Source: Pseudomonas sp. GOM7 (GTDB lineage: Bacteria > Pseudomonadota > Gammaproteobacteria > Pseudomonadales > Pseudomonadaceae). From it: a stretch of DNA of 64,000 nt. The stretch spans positions 4,588,001 through 4,652,000 of the forward strand of contig NZ_CP113519.1 of the NCBI RefSeq assembly GCF_026723825.1. The letters run 5' to 3'. The translations under genes and the position numbers were made by a program. Shown here piece after piece: positions 45,121 to 53,058 of the stretch. Below the pieces are notes generated by a model. It was not told the DNA's origin, made no database searches, and saw nothing but the letters and a program-made list of their open reading frames with translations. Within the stretch, counting starts at the first letter, position 1; the number at the start of each line of letters is the position of its first letter.

Positions 45121-46515
45121 TTATTCATCGTCGAACTGATAACTACCCGGCGCCAGATTCTCGAAGCGCGAATACTTGCCAAGGAAGGCCAGGCGCACGG
45201 TGCCGATGGGGCCGTTACGCTGCTTGCCGATGATGATCTCAGCCACGCCCTTGTATTCGGTTTCCGGGTGATACACCTCGTCACGGTAGACGAACATGAT
45301 GATGTCGGCGTCCTGCTCGATCGCTCCGGATTCACGCAGGTCGGAGTTCACCGGACGTTTGTTGGGGCGCTGCTCCAGCGAGCGGTTGAGCTGCGACAGG
45401 GCGATGACCGGGCAGTTGAACTCCTTGGCCAGAGCCTTGAGCGAGCGCGAGATCTCGGAAATCTCGTTGACCCGGCTGTCGCCGCTGGAGCCGGGAATCT
45501 GCATGAGCTGCAGGTAGTCGACCATGATCAGGCCGATCTCGCCGTGCTCGCGAGCCAGGCGTCGGGTACGGGCGCGCATTTCGCTGGGGGAGATCCCCGC
45601 CGTATCGTCGATAAACAGCTTGCGGTCGTTGAGCAGGTTCACCGCACTGGTCAGACGCGGCCAGTCGTCGTCGTCGAGTTGGCCGGCACGCACCTTGGTC
45701 TGGTCGATACGCCCCAGCGAGGCGAGCATACGAATCACGATGGACTCCGAAGGCATCTCCAGCGAGTAGACGAGGATCGCCTTGTCACTGCGCATCAGGG
45801 CATTTTCCACCAGGTTCATGGCGAAGGTGGTCTTACCCATGGACGGACGGCCGGCGACGATCACCAGATCGGCAGGCTGCAGGCCGCTGGTCTTCTCGTC
45901 CAGGTCGTCGAAGCCGGTGGACAGACCGGTGATCGCATCACCCATGTTGAACAACTGGTCAATGCGGTCGATGGCCTTGACCAGGATATCGTTGATGCCC
46001 ACCGGGCCACCGGTCTTGGGCCGGGCCTCGGCGATCTCGAAGATCTTGCGTTCGGCCTCGTCGAGAATCTCCTCGCCGGTGCGACCTTCAGGCGCGTAGG
46101 CGCTGTCGGCGATCTCGTTGCTGATGCCGATGAGCTGACGCAGCGTGGCGCGCTCGCGAATGATCTGCGCATAGGCCTTGATGTTGGCCACCGATGGCGT
46201 GTTCTTCGCCAACTCGCCCAGATAGGCGAGACCACCGACTTGGGAAAGCTGCCCCTCCTTGTCCAGTTGCTCGGAGAGGGTCACCACGTCGAAGGGGTGG
46301 TTACGCTCGGCCAGCTTGTAGATGGCACGGAAGATCAGGCGATGGTCGTGGCGGTAGAAATCGCCATCGGACACCGCATCGAGCACGCGCTCCCAGGCGT
46401 TGTTGTCCAACATCAGGCCACCCAGCACCGCCTGTTCTGCCTCGATGGAGTGCGGCGGCACCTTCAGGGCAGCGGTCTGCAGATCGTATTGCTCGGGAAT
46501 GCTGATGTCGTTCAT
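45121..46515 (-). CDS. dnaB: replicative DNA helicase DnaB
   Basis: A hexameric 5'-3' helicase of the replisome, 464 residues. The N-terminal DnaB domain is followed by the RecA-like helicase with Walker A GRPSMGKTTF, Walker B LIMVDYLQLM and SQLNRSLEQR. ATG at 46515 gives MNDISIPEQYD, the usual start. It lies between rplI and alr, as in PAO1 (PA4931). The heptad element begins directly after its stop. Confidence 0.97.
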   Translation of the reverse strand: MNDISIPEQYDLQTAALKVPPHSIEAEQAVLGGLMLDNNAWERVLDAVSDGDFYRHDHRLIFRAIYKLAERNHPFDVVTLSEQLDKEGQLSQVGGLAYLGELAKNTPSVANIKAYAQIIRERATLRQLIGISNEIADSAYAPEGRTGEEILDEAERKIFEIAEARPKTGGPVGINDILVKAIDRIDQLFNMGDAITGLSTGFDDLDEKTSGLQPADLVIVAGRPSMGKTTFAMNLVENALMRSDKAILVYSLEMPSESIVIRMLASLGRIDQTKVRAGQLDDDDWPRLTSAVNLLNDRKLFIDDTAGISPSEMRARTRRLAREHGEIGLIMVDYLQLMQIPGSSGDSRVNEISEISRSLKALAKEFNCPVIALSQLNRSLEQRPNKRPVNSDLRESGAIEQDADIIMFVYRDEVYHPETEYKGVAEIIIGKQRNGPIGTVRLAFLGKYSRFENLAPGSYQFDDE

Positions 46516-46550
46516 AAGCTCGGGGCGCAAAGATACGGCGGTAGAAAAAC

Positions 46551-46590
46551 AACGGGCACGTCACCGCTTGCGCAATGACGTGCCCGATTT
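46551..46590 (-). terminator. intrinsic terminator downstream of rplI
   Basis: CGGGCACGTCA (46553-46563) and TGACGTGCCCG (46576-46586) form an 11-bp stem. On the minus strand it is followed by TTGTTTTT. It separates rplI and the ribosomal genes from dnaB. Confidence 0.7.
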
Positions 46591-46650
46591 TGGCAGACCG
46601 GCACCTGAGTGCAAGGGCTGCCATGACCACTGCTACAAGAGTCAGTTCGT

Positions 46651-46766
46651 GATCTGGCGAGCTAGAGCCCTGCAAGGCGAGAGTGGGTGAGCAAGCGCAG
46701 TTTATGAGTAGTAAATGAGCATTGCGAACCCACTTTCAACGCAGCAGAGCCGACGCGCAGCAGATC
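46651..46766. repeat. 116-bp imperfect palindromic element
   Basis: The left half (GATCTG, GAGC, AGAGTGGGT, GAGCAAGCGCAGTTTA) mirrors the right half read in reverse (GATCTG, AAGTGGGT, TCGCAATGCTCATTTA). The ends GATCTG/CAGATC are exact. The centre is GAGTAG. I know closely similar structures as dispersed intergenic repeats in other Pseudomonas genomes, so it is probably a MITE-like or REP-like unit. Confidence 0.6.
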
Positions 46767-46777
46767 AGGGGCGGCTC

Positions 46778-47224
46778 TTAAGCAGCGACCACGATCACTT
46801 TCACGGTGGCTTCGACGTCGGTGTGCAGGTGCAGCGCAACGTCGTACTCGCCGACCTGACGGATGGTACCGTTGGGCAGGCGAACTTCGGCCTTGGCCAC
46901 TTCCACGCCGGAGGCGGTCAGGGCGTCAGCGATGTCGTGGGTACCGATCGAACCGAACAGTTTGCCTTCATCGCCAGCGACGGCGGTGATGGTGACTTCC
47001 AGCTCAGCCAGTTGAGCAGCGCGAGCTTCGGCAGAAGCCTTCTTCTCGGCAGCGGCTTTTTCCAGCTCGGCGCGGCGGGCCTCGAATGCAGCCACGTTCT
47101 CAGCGGTAGCAGCGGTGGCCTTGCCTTGCGGCAGCAGGTAGTTACGGCCGTAACCGGCCTTGACGTTCACTTTGTCGCCCAGGTTGCCCAGGTTGGCGAT
47201 TTTTTCCAGCAGGATGACTTCCAT
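46778..47224 (-). CDS. rplI: 50S ribosomal protein L9
   Basis: A 148-residue L9 with the conserved N-terminus MEVILLEKIANLGNLGDKV, a long connecting helix and the C-terminal domain. AGAGG precedes the ATG at a normal distance. It is the last gene of the rpsF-rpsR-DUF2232-rplI group and is followed by a palindromic element and a terminator. Confidence 0.97.
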   Translation of the reverse strand: MEVILLEKIANLGNLGDKVNVKAGYGRNYLLPQGKATAATAENVAAFEARRAELEKAAAEKKASAEARAAQLAELEVTITAVAGDEGKLFGSIGTHDIADALTASGVEVAKAEVRLPNGTIRQVGEYDVALHLHTDVEATVKVIVVAA

Positions 47225-47245
47225 TTGGGTCTTACCTCTTAACTT

Positions 47246-48139
47246 TTAACCTTCACCGTCCGTAGAGCCTGGGCCGTTCTTGCGCGCCAGGCGACCACGG
47301 AAATCAAACAGACTGTCGACGATGGCCAAGACCACCAGAAGCGGATAGATCAGCTGCATGAACAGCAGGAGCGTGATGTACATGCCCACCAGCCAGAAGC
47401 GAGCGAGCCCCCCCTTGTCCACCAGGCCGTGCACCAGGGCAATCCCGGCGAACAGCAACGGCACGCTACACAACGGCGTGAGCATGGCCAGTTGCGGCCC
47501 CAGATTGGGCCCCAGCAGCATGCCCGCCAGCAGCAACGACGCCTGCGGCAGCGACAGTCTCAGTTCGCGGAACTCGCGACCGAAACCGCCTGGGTTGTAC
47601 AACACGGCCTGCCAGTAACGCCCAAGAATCAGGCTCAGCAAGCTGAGGATCTGCAGCAGAGCCGCCAGCAATCCGGTCAGCACCGGTGCGATCAAGGCCT
47701 CGAAGCGCTCGCGCTCGCTCACCGTCATCTGCTGGTGAGCCCCCTCGAACATGGTCGGCAGCAGCTTTTGCAGCTCACCGGCCATGGCCGCGATGGGTTC
47801 GCGGAACACCGCCCCAAGAACCAAGCCATACACCAGGCCCAGCGCCACACTGCACAGCAGTATGCGGCTCCAGGACCAACTGGCGCGCAACAACAACGCC
47901 AGGCTCAGCGCACCGACGAGCACCAGCAAGGTGCGCGGTTCGCCGAAATACCACCAGGCAATCGCCGGTAGCATGGCCCAGGCCAGGATGCCCAGGGCAT
48001 CACTGGCTCCGCGCCGCAGCAGCACCAGGCTGCCGGCAGCGGCACTCAACCAGAACAACAGCGGCATCGCTGCCGATCCCACCACCACGAGGGTGGCCTG
48101 CATGCGGCCGCGCATGATGTATTCAGCCAGGGCACGCAT
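47246..48139 (-). CDS. DUF2232 (YybS-like) membrane protein
   Basis: A 297-residue inner-membrane protein with roughly seven to eight hydrophobic segments. It corresponds to PA4933 in position, between rpsR and rplI. The family has no established function; it often sits in the ribosomal S6-S18-L9 operon. AAGGAA precedes the ATG. The cytoplasmic C-terminal tail is charged. Confidence 0.8.
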   Translation of the reverse strand: MRALAEYIMRGRMQATLVVVGSAAMPLLFWLSAAAGSLVLLRRGASDALGILAWAMLPAIAWWYFGEPRTLLVLVGALSLALLLRASWSWSRILLCSVALGLVYGLVLGAVFREPIAAMAGELQKLLPTMFEGAHQQMTVSERERFEALIAPVLTGLLAALLQILSLLSLILGRYWQAVLYNPGGFGREFRELRLSLPQASLLLAGMLLGPNLGPQLAMLTPLCSVPLLFAGIALVHGLVDKGGLARFWLVGMYITLLLFMQLIYPLLVVLAIVDSLFDFRGRLARKNGPGSTDGEG

Positions 48140-48175
48140 GTGATCTATTCCTTAACGCTTGTCGACTGTCCGATC

Positions 48176-48406
48176 TCAGCGGCCGTGGCTGTCGGTGTAG
48201 GGCAGCAGGGCCAGGAAGCGGGCGCGCTTGATAGCGGTGGCCAGCTGACGCTGATAACGAGCCTTGGTACCGGTGATACGGCTAGGAACGATCTTGCCGG
48301 TTTCCGAGATGTAGGCCTTCAGCGTGTTGAGATCTTTGAAATCGATCTCTTTCACGTCTTCAGCGGTGAAACGGCAGAATTTACGACGACGGAAGAAACG
48401 TGCCAT
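48176..48406 (-). CDS. rpsR: 30S ribosomal protein S18
   Basis: A 76-residue S18, starting MARFFRRRKFCRFTAED with the Arg/Lys-rich N-terminus. GAGGAG lies before the ATG. It forms the S6-S18 pair that binds the 16S rRNA platform, and is 28 bases from rpsF. Confidence 0.97.
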   Translation of the reverse strand: MARFFRRRKFCRFTAEDVKEIDFKDLNTLKAYISETGKIVPSRITGTKARYQRQLATAIKRARFLALLPYTDSHGR

Positions 48407-48434
48407 GTGATTGGCTCCTCAATAGATCCGTGAA

Positions 48435-48857
48435 TTACTCGTCAGCGTTGTCGCTGTCGTTGCTGTCGCTGTCATCGCTGTCGTTGCTTTCAGCGTTTTC
48501 AGGACGTTCACGACGCTCGCGGCGCTCACTGCGGTTTTCTTCGGCCTTCAGCATCTCGGACTGGCCAGTGACGGCCTCGTCGCGACGGATGACCAGGTTA
48601 CGGATCACGGCGTCGTTGTAGCGGAAGTTGTCTTCCAGCTCGGCCAGGGCCTTGCCGGTGCACTCTACGTTGAGCATCACGTAGTGGGCTTTGTGGACGT
48701 TGTTGATGGCGTAAGCCAGCTGACGACGGCCCCAGTCTTCCAGGCGGTGAATCTTGCCGCCGTCTTCTTCGATCAGCTTGGTGTAACGCTCGACCATGCC
48801 GCCGACTTGCTCGCTCTGATCCGGGTGAACCAGAAAGATGATTTCGTAATGACGCAT
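48435..48857 (-). CDS. rpsF: 30S ribosomal protein S6
   Basis: A 140-residue S6 starting MRHYEIIFLVHPDQSEQV. It has a long acidic Asp/Glu/Ser-rich tail after about residue 115, the part that RimK-type enzymes extend with glutamate. AAGGAG before the ATG. The 150-base leader upstream can fold (GGCAGGC/GCCTGTC near 48940-48965) and may be an S6:S18-type regulatory leader, but I could not check the motif. Confidence 0.96.
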   Translation of the reverse strand: MRHYEIIFLVHPDQSEQVGGMVERYTKLIEEDGGKIHRLEDWGRRQLAYAINNVHKAHYVMLNVECTGKALAELEDNFRYNDAVIRNLVIRRDEAVTGQSEMLKAEENRSERRERRERPENAESNDSDDSDSNDSDNADE

Positions 48858-49034
48858 AAATGCTCCTTACGGGTTGTAGCCTGCCAACTCAGGTGGTCAG
48901 GCAAGGAGTGGTTTTTTCTCGTGATGAGCTCACCGGCCGACAGGCGCAAAAAGGCCTGCCGTCACAGCAAGGGGCGCCATTCTAGAGAAGCCCCTAGCTG
49001 CACGCAAGGTGAATTGGTGAATATTTGAACAGAA

Positions 49035-49184
49035 GCTCCAAGCTCCAAGCTCCAAGCTCCAAGCTCCAAGCTCCAAGCTCCAAGCTCCAAGCTCCAAGCT
49101 CCAAGCGAATCAGGGTAAGAGCCGGCCCGGGACGATCAAGCGCTGCGCTCTTGCCTCTACTTGCGGCTTGCAGCTTGAAGCTTG
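49035..49184. repeat. heptad-repeat element at the rlmB 3' end
   Basis: Ten exact tandem copies of GCTCCAA (49035-49104) and, after a spacer, the inverted arm ACTTGCGGCTTGCAGCTTGAAGC (49159-49182). The arm supplies the last codons and the stop of rlmB. Confidence 0.85.
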
Positions 49185-49924
49185 CCGCTGCTTCTCTGGC
49201 GCACCGCCTCGAACAGGCAGACGCCGGTGGCGACCGAGACGTTGAGGCTGCTGACGCTGCCGCCCATGGGCAGCTTGACCAGGTAATCGCAGTGCTCACG
49301 GGTCAGACGACGCATGCCCTTGCCTTCGGCGCCCATCACCAGCACTGTCGGGCCGGTCATGTCGAGCTGATACAGCTCCTGCTCGGCCTCGCCAGCGGTG
49401 CCGACCACCCATAGCCCCTTCTTCTGCAGCTTCTCCAGGGTGCGCGCGAGATTGGTCACAGCCACCAGCGGGATGACCTCGGCCGCACCGCAGGCCACCT
49501 TGCGCACGGTGGCGTTGAGGGTGGCGGACTTGTCCTTGGGTACGATCACCGCCAGCGCGCCAGCGGCATCGGCGGTGCGCAGGCAGGCGCCCAGGTTATG
49601 CGGGTCGGTAACGCCATCGAGCACCAGCAGCAAGGGCACGCCCTCGCTGCGCTCGAGCAGCTCGTCGAGCATGTTCTCGCCCCAGACCTGGCTCGGGCTG
49701 ACCTCGGCGACCACGCCCTGGTGCACGCCTTCGGCCCACTCGTCCAGCTCCTGACGCTCCTTGTGGCCGACCGGCACCCGGTACTGCGCCGCCAGTTCCA
49801 GCATGGGCTGGATGCGCGGCGCCTGGCGGCTCTCGGCCAGCCACAACTGCTTGACCCGTTTGGGGTGGTGGCGTAGCAGCGCCTCCACGGCATGCACGCC
49901 GTAGACCTTTTCCAACTGACTCAT
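49157..49924 (-). CDS. rlmB: 23S rRNA (guanosine-2'-O-)-methyltransferase RlmB
   Basis: A SPOUT-class methyltransferase that methylates G2251 of 23S rRNA, 255 residues. The SPOUT knot is visible as DPHNLGACLRTADAAGA, VMGAEGKGMRRL and LPMGGSVSSLNVSVATGVCLFEAVRQR. The natural fold ends around residue 243; the last residues SSGKLQAASRK are encoded by the heptad-repeat arm. The start overlaps the end of rnr by 4 bases. Confidence 0.94.
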   Translation of the reverse strand: MSQLEKVYGVHAVEALLRHHPKRVKQLWLAESRQAPRIQPMLELAAQYRVPVGHKERQELDEWAEGVHQGVVAEVSPSQVWGENMLDELLERSEGVPLLLVLDGVTDPHNLGACLRTADAAGALAVIVPKDKSATLNATVRKVACGAAEVIPLVAVTNLARTLEKLQKKGLWVVGTAGEAEQELYQLDMTGPTVLVMGAEGKGMRRLTREHCDYLVKLPMGGSVSSLNVSVATGVCLFEAVRQRSSGKLQAASRK

Positions 49925-52395
49925 CGTTTCGCCTTACGCTTGCTCGGCTTGCTGGCGGCCGTCTCGGCCTTGCCCTTGGCCGCCGGGGCTCCCTTGCGAT
50001 GGCCAGAGGCCTTGCTGGACGCTCCCTTGCCGCCGCTCTTCTTGGCGCTGTCGAGCAGCGCCTTCTTCACCTCGCGGCTCTTGTGCACGTCGGTATTGCC
50101 CATACCGCCACGACGCCCATCGTCGCCCTTGATCGCCTTGCCCTGGCTCAACTCGAAGTCGATCTTGCGCTCGTCCAGATCGACGCGCATGACCTTGACC
50201 TCGACGCTGTCGCCGAGACGGAAGCTGCGGCCACTGCGCTCGCCGGACAGGCGATGATGAACCGGATCGAAGTGGTAGTAGTCCGCCGGCAATGCGGTGA
50301 CGTGCACCAGCCCCTCGACATAGATATCGCGCAGCTCGACGAAGATACCGAAGCCGGTCACGGCGGTAATCACCCCGGCGAAGGTCTCGCCGACACGATC
50401 CTGCATGAACTCGCACTTGAGCCAGTTGACCACATCACGGGTCGCCTCGTCGGCGCGGCGCTCGGTCATCGAGCACTGCTCGCCGAGCTTTTCCAGGGCG
50501 GCTTCGTCGTAGGGATAGATGCGCGCCTTGGGCATGCTCGCCGCGCCCGCACGCTCCACGTGCTTGGTTTCGCGCTTGGAGCGGATCACGCTGCGAATGG
50601 CGCGGTGCACCAGCAGGTCGGGGTAGCGACGGATCGGCGAAGTGAAGTGGGTGTAAGCCTCGTAGTTGAGGCCGAAGTGCCCTTCGTTCTGCGCGCTGTA
50701 CACCGCCTGGCTCAGCGAGCGCAGCATCACGGTCTGGATCAGGTGATAGTCCGGGCGCTCGCGGATGCTTTCCAACAGACGCTGGTAGTCCTTGGGCGAC
50801 GGGCCGTCCTTGGGCTTGCCACGCTGCAGCGACAGGCCCAACTCTCCCAGGAACTGCTTGAGCTTTTCCAGACGCTCCGGCGGCGGGCCATCATGCACAC
50901 GGTACAGCGAAGGAATGTCGTGATCCTGCATGAAACGCGCGGTGGCCACGTTGGCGGCCAACATGCACTCCTCGATCAGCTTGTGCGCATCGTTACGCTG
51001 GGTCGGGCGAATCTCGTCGATCTTGCGGTCGGTACCGAAGACGATGCGCGTCTCCTGCGTCTCGAAGTCGATGGCGCCGCGCTCGTGGCGAGCCGCGACC
51101 AGCACCTGATACAGCGCATAGAGCTGATTGAGGTGCGGCAGGACGTCCTTGTACTCGCTGCGCAGGGCCTTGCCCTCGCTGCTCTTGGGATCTTCCAGCA
51201 TCAGGCTGACCTTGTTGTAGGTCAGGCGCGCATGGGAGTGGATCACCGCTTCGTAGAACTTGTAGTCGACCATCTGGCCGCTCTTGGACATGGTCATTTC
51301 GCAGACCATGGCTAGGCGATCGACATGCGGATTGAGCGAGCACAGGCCGTTGGACAGCTCCTCCGGCAGCATCGGCACGACGCGCTCGGGGAAGTACACC
51401 GAGTTGCCACGCTCTACCGCCTCGGCGTCCAGCGCCGAACCAACCTTGACGTAGTGCGACACGTCGGCGATGGCCACGTAGAGCTTCCAGCCACCGGAGA
51501 ACAGCTTCCAGCGACTGTTGTTCTTCTCGCAGTACACCGCATCGTCGAAATCGCGCGCGTCTTCACCGTCGATAGTGACGAAGGGCAGATGACGCAGGTC
51601 GACGCGCTTCTCCTTGTCCTTGTCTTCCACCTCGGGCTTGAGCTTGCGCGCTTCCTTGACCACCGCCTCGGGCCAGACGTGGGGGATGTCGTAGCTGCGC
51701 AGCGCCACGTCGATCTCCATGCCTGGCGCCATGTAGTTGCCGATCACCTCGACGATGTCGCCCTGCGGCTGGAAGCGCTGCGTGGGCCAGTGGGTGATCT
51801 TGATCTCGACGAACTGGCCGACGCGTGCACCGGCGGTGCGACCGGGGGTGACCAGCACTTCCTGCTGGATCTTGGGGTTGTCGGCGACGACGAAGCCGAT
51901 GCCGTTCTCTTCGTAATAACGGCCGACGATGCTCTCGTGGGCACGGCTGATCACTTCGACGATGCCGCCCTCGCGGCGCCCGCGCCGGTCGAGGCCAGCC
52001 ACGCGCACCAGGGCACGGTCGCCATCGAAGACCAGGCGCATCTGCGCCGGGCTGAGGAACAGATCGTCGCTGCCGTCGTCCGGCACCAGGAAGCCGAAGC
52101 CATCGCGGTGGCCGCTGATGCGGCCGCAGATCAGGTCGAGCTTGTCCACCGGCGCGTAGGTGCCCCGACGGGTGTAGATGAGCTGGCCGTCACGCTCCAT
52201 GGCGCGCAGACGGCGGCGCAGCGCTTCGAGCTGATCATCGGTATCGAGGCCGAACTCTTCGACCAGTTGCTCGCGGCTGGCAGGCGAACCACGTTCGGCC
52301 AGATGGGCCAGGATCAGTTCGCGGCTGGGAATGGGGTTGTCGTATTTTTCCGCCTCGCGGGCGGCCTCGGGATCGAGGGATTGCCAATCGGCCAT
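49921..52395 (-). CDS. rnr: ribonuclease R
   Basis: An 824-residue 3'-5' exoribonuclease for structured RNA. Order: N-terminal HTH and cold-shock domains (to about 220), RNB catalytic domain with DGEDARDFDDAV (metal-binding Asp cluster), S1 domain near 640-730, and a Lys/Ala/Gly-rich basic tail. The first ATG at 52395 is used, starting MADWQSLDPEAAREAEKYD. It is the first gene of the rnr-rlmB pair, as in PAO1 (PA4937-PA4936). Confidence 0.95.
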   Translation of the reverse strand: MADWQSLDPEAAREAEKYDNPIPSRELILAHLAERGSPASREQLVEEFGLDTDDQLEALRRRLRAMERDGQLIYTRRGTYAPVDKLDLICGRISGHRDGFGFLVPDDGSDDLFLSPAQMRLVFDGDRALVRVAGLDRRGRREGGIVEVISRAHESIVGRYYEENGIGFVVADNPKIQQEVLVTPGRTAGARVGQFVEIKITHWPTQRFQPQGDIVEVIGNYMAPGMEIDVALRSYDIPHVWPEAVVKEARKLKPEVEDKDKEKRVDLRHLPFVTIDGEDARDFDDAVYCEKNNSRWKLFSGGWKLYVAIADVSHYVKVGSALDAEAVERGNSVYFPERVVPMLPEELSNGLCSLNPHVDRLAMVCEMTMSKSGQMVDYKFYEAVIHSHARLTYNKVSLMLEDPKSSEGKALRSEYKDVLPHLNQLYALYQVLVAARHERGAIDFETQETRIVFGTDRKIDEIRPTQRNDAHKLIEECMLAANVATARFMQDHDIPSLYRVHDGPPPERLEKLKQFLGELGLSLQRGKPKDGPSPKDYQRLLESIRERPDYHLIQTVMLRSLSQAVYSAQNEGHFGLNYEAYTHFTSPIRRYPDLLVHRAIRSVIRSKRETKHVERAGAASMPKARIYPYDEAALEKLGEQCSMTERRADEATRDVVNWLKCEFMQDRVGETFAGVITAVTGFGIFVELRDIYVEGLVHVTALPADYYHFDPVHHRLSGERSGRSFRLGDSVEVKVMRVDLDERKIDFELSQGKAIKGDDGRRGGMGNTDVHKSREVKKALLDSAKKSGGKGASSKASGHRKGAPAAKGKAETAASKPSKRKAKR

Positions 52396-52510
52396 GTAAG
52401 AAGGATTACCTATGCTTATGTATAGAGGTGTATGCCATCTGCCTATTGAAGCGCGAAAACGGCGTTCACGGCAGCTTTTCCGGCGACAATAATTTTTTCA
52501 GGGTCAGGGG

Positions 52511-52539
52511 TTTACAAGGTAAATGCCCGCCCGTATAGT
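52511..52539 (+). promoter_or_regulatory. sigma-70 promoter for the tRNA-Leu genes
   Basis: TTTACA and TATAGT are spaced by exactly 17 bases. The following TCGCGCCC is a GC-rich discriminator of the kind linked to stringent control of stable RNA. It sits 63 bases before the first tRNA. Confidence 0.65.
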
Positions 52540-52602
52540 TCGCGCCCACAGCGTCGAGGAGACGTTGTAACACGAAGCGGATGATGATTCATCGGTTTCA
52601 GT

Positions 52603-52689
52603 GCCCAGGTGGCGGAATTGGTAGACGCGCTGGTTTCAGGTATCAGTGGTGGCAACACCGTGGAAGTTCGAGTCTTCTCCTGGGCACCA
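52603..52689 (+). tRNA. tRNA-Leu (CAG), copy 1
   Basis: An 87-base class II tRNA with the acceptor stem GCCCAGG/CCTGGGC and encoded CCA end. The anticodon loop TTCAGGT on the CTGGT/ATCAG stem gives anticodon CAG. It has a long variable arm and a GTTCGAGTC T-loop region. It matches the tRNA-Leu of the rnr-purA interval in P. aeruginosa. Confidence 0.93.
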
Positions 52690-52771
52690 AATTTCGTGAA
52701 GTGGTTTGATAAGCCATTTTGCAAATAACGGATGCAACGCTCCGTGTCGGCAACGACGAACATTGCAGTGT

Positions 52772-52858
52772 GCCCAGGTGGCGGAATTGGTAGACGCGCT
52801 GGTTTCAGGTATCAGTGGTGGCAACACCGTGGAAGTTCGAGTCTTCTCCTGGGCACCA
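52772..52858 (+). tRNA. tRNA-Leu (CAG), copy 2
   Basis: Identical in all 87 bases to copy 1, 82 bases downstream. The two are co-transcribed up to the terminator at 52865-52894. Duplication raises gene dosage for the CUG codon, the dominant leucine codon in high-GC pseudomonads. Confidence 0.93.
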
Positions 52859-52864
52859 AAATTC

Positions 52865-52894
52865 AAAAAACCGAGTCGAATGACTCGGTTTTTT
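52865..52894 (+). terminator. intrinsic terminator of the tRNA-Leu operon
   Basis: CCGAGTC, GAAT and GACTCGG followed by TTTTTT form a classical rho-independent terminator, preceded by an A-run so that it may work in both directions. Confidence 0.9.
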
Positions 52895-52909
52895 ATTGCC
52901 CCAAAGAAA

Positions 52910-53055
52910 GCTGCAAGCTGCAAGGCGGAGGGCCGCCCCCCCCCTGCAAGCTGCAAAGATCAGCGTGTTTCGCGAGCCATTACCCAGCAAGCCTTTCGGC
53001 CACTGCCAGGCGACCCCGGAGCGCATTTTAACTTGGGGCTTGCGGCTTGTAGCTG
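52910..53055. repeat. heptad-repeat element at the chemoreceptor 3' end
   Basis: Short GCTGCAAGCTGCAAG and TGCAAGCTGCAA stretches (52910-52956) face an inverted arm ACTTGGGGCTTGCGGCTTGTAGC (53031-53053), just before the chemoreceptor stop. The array is more decayed than the others. Confidence 0.7.
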
Positions 53056-53058
53056 CCC

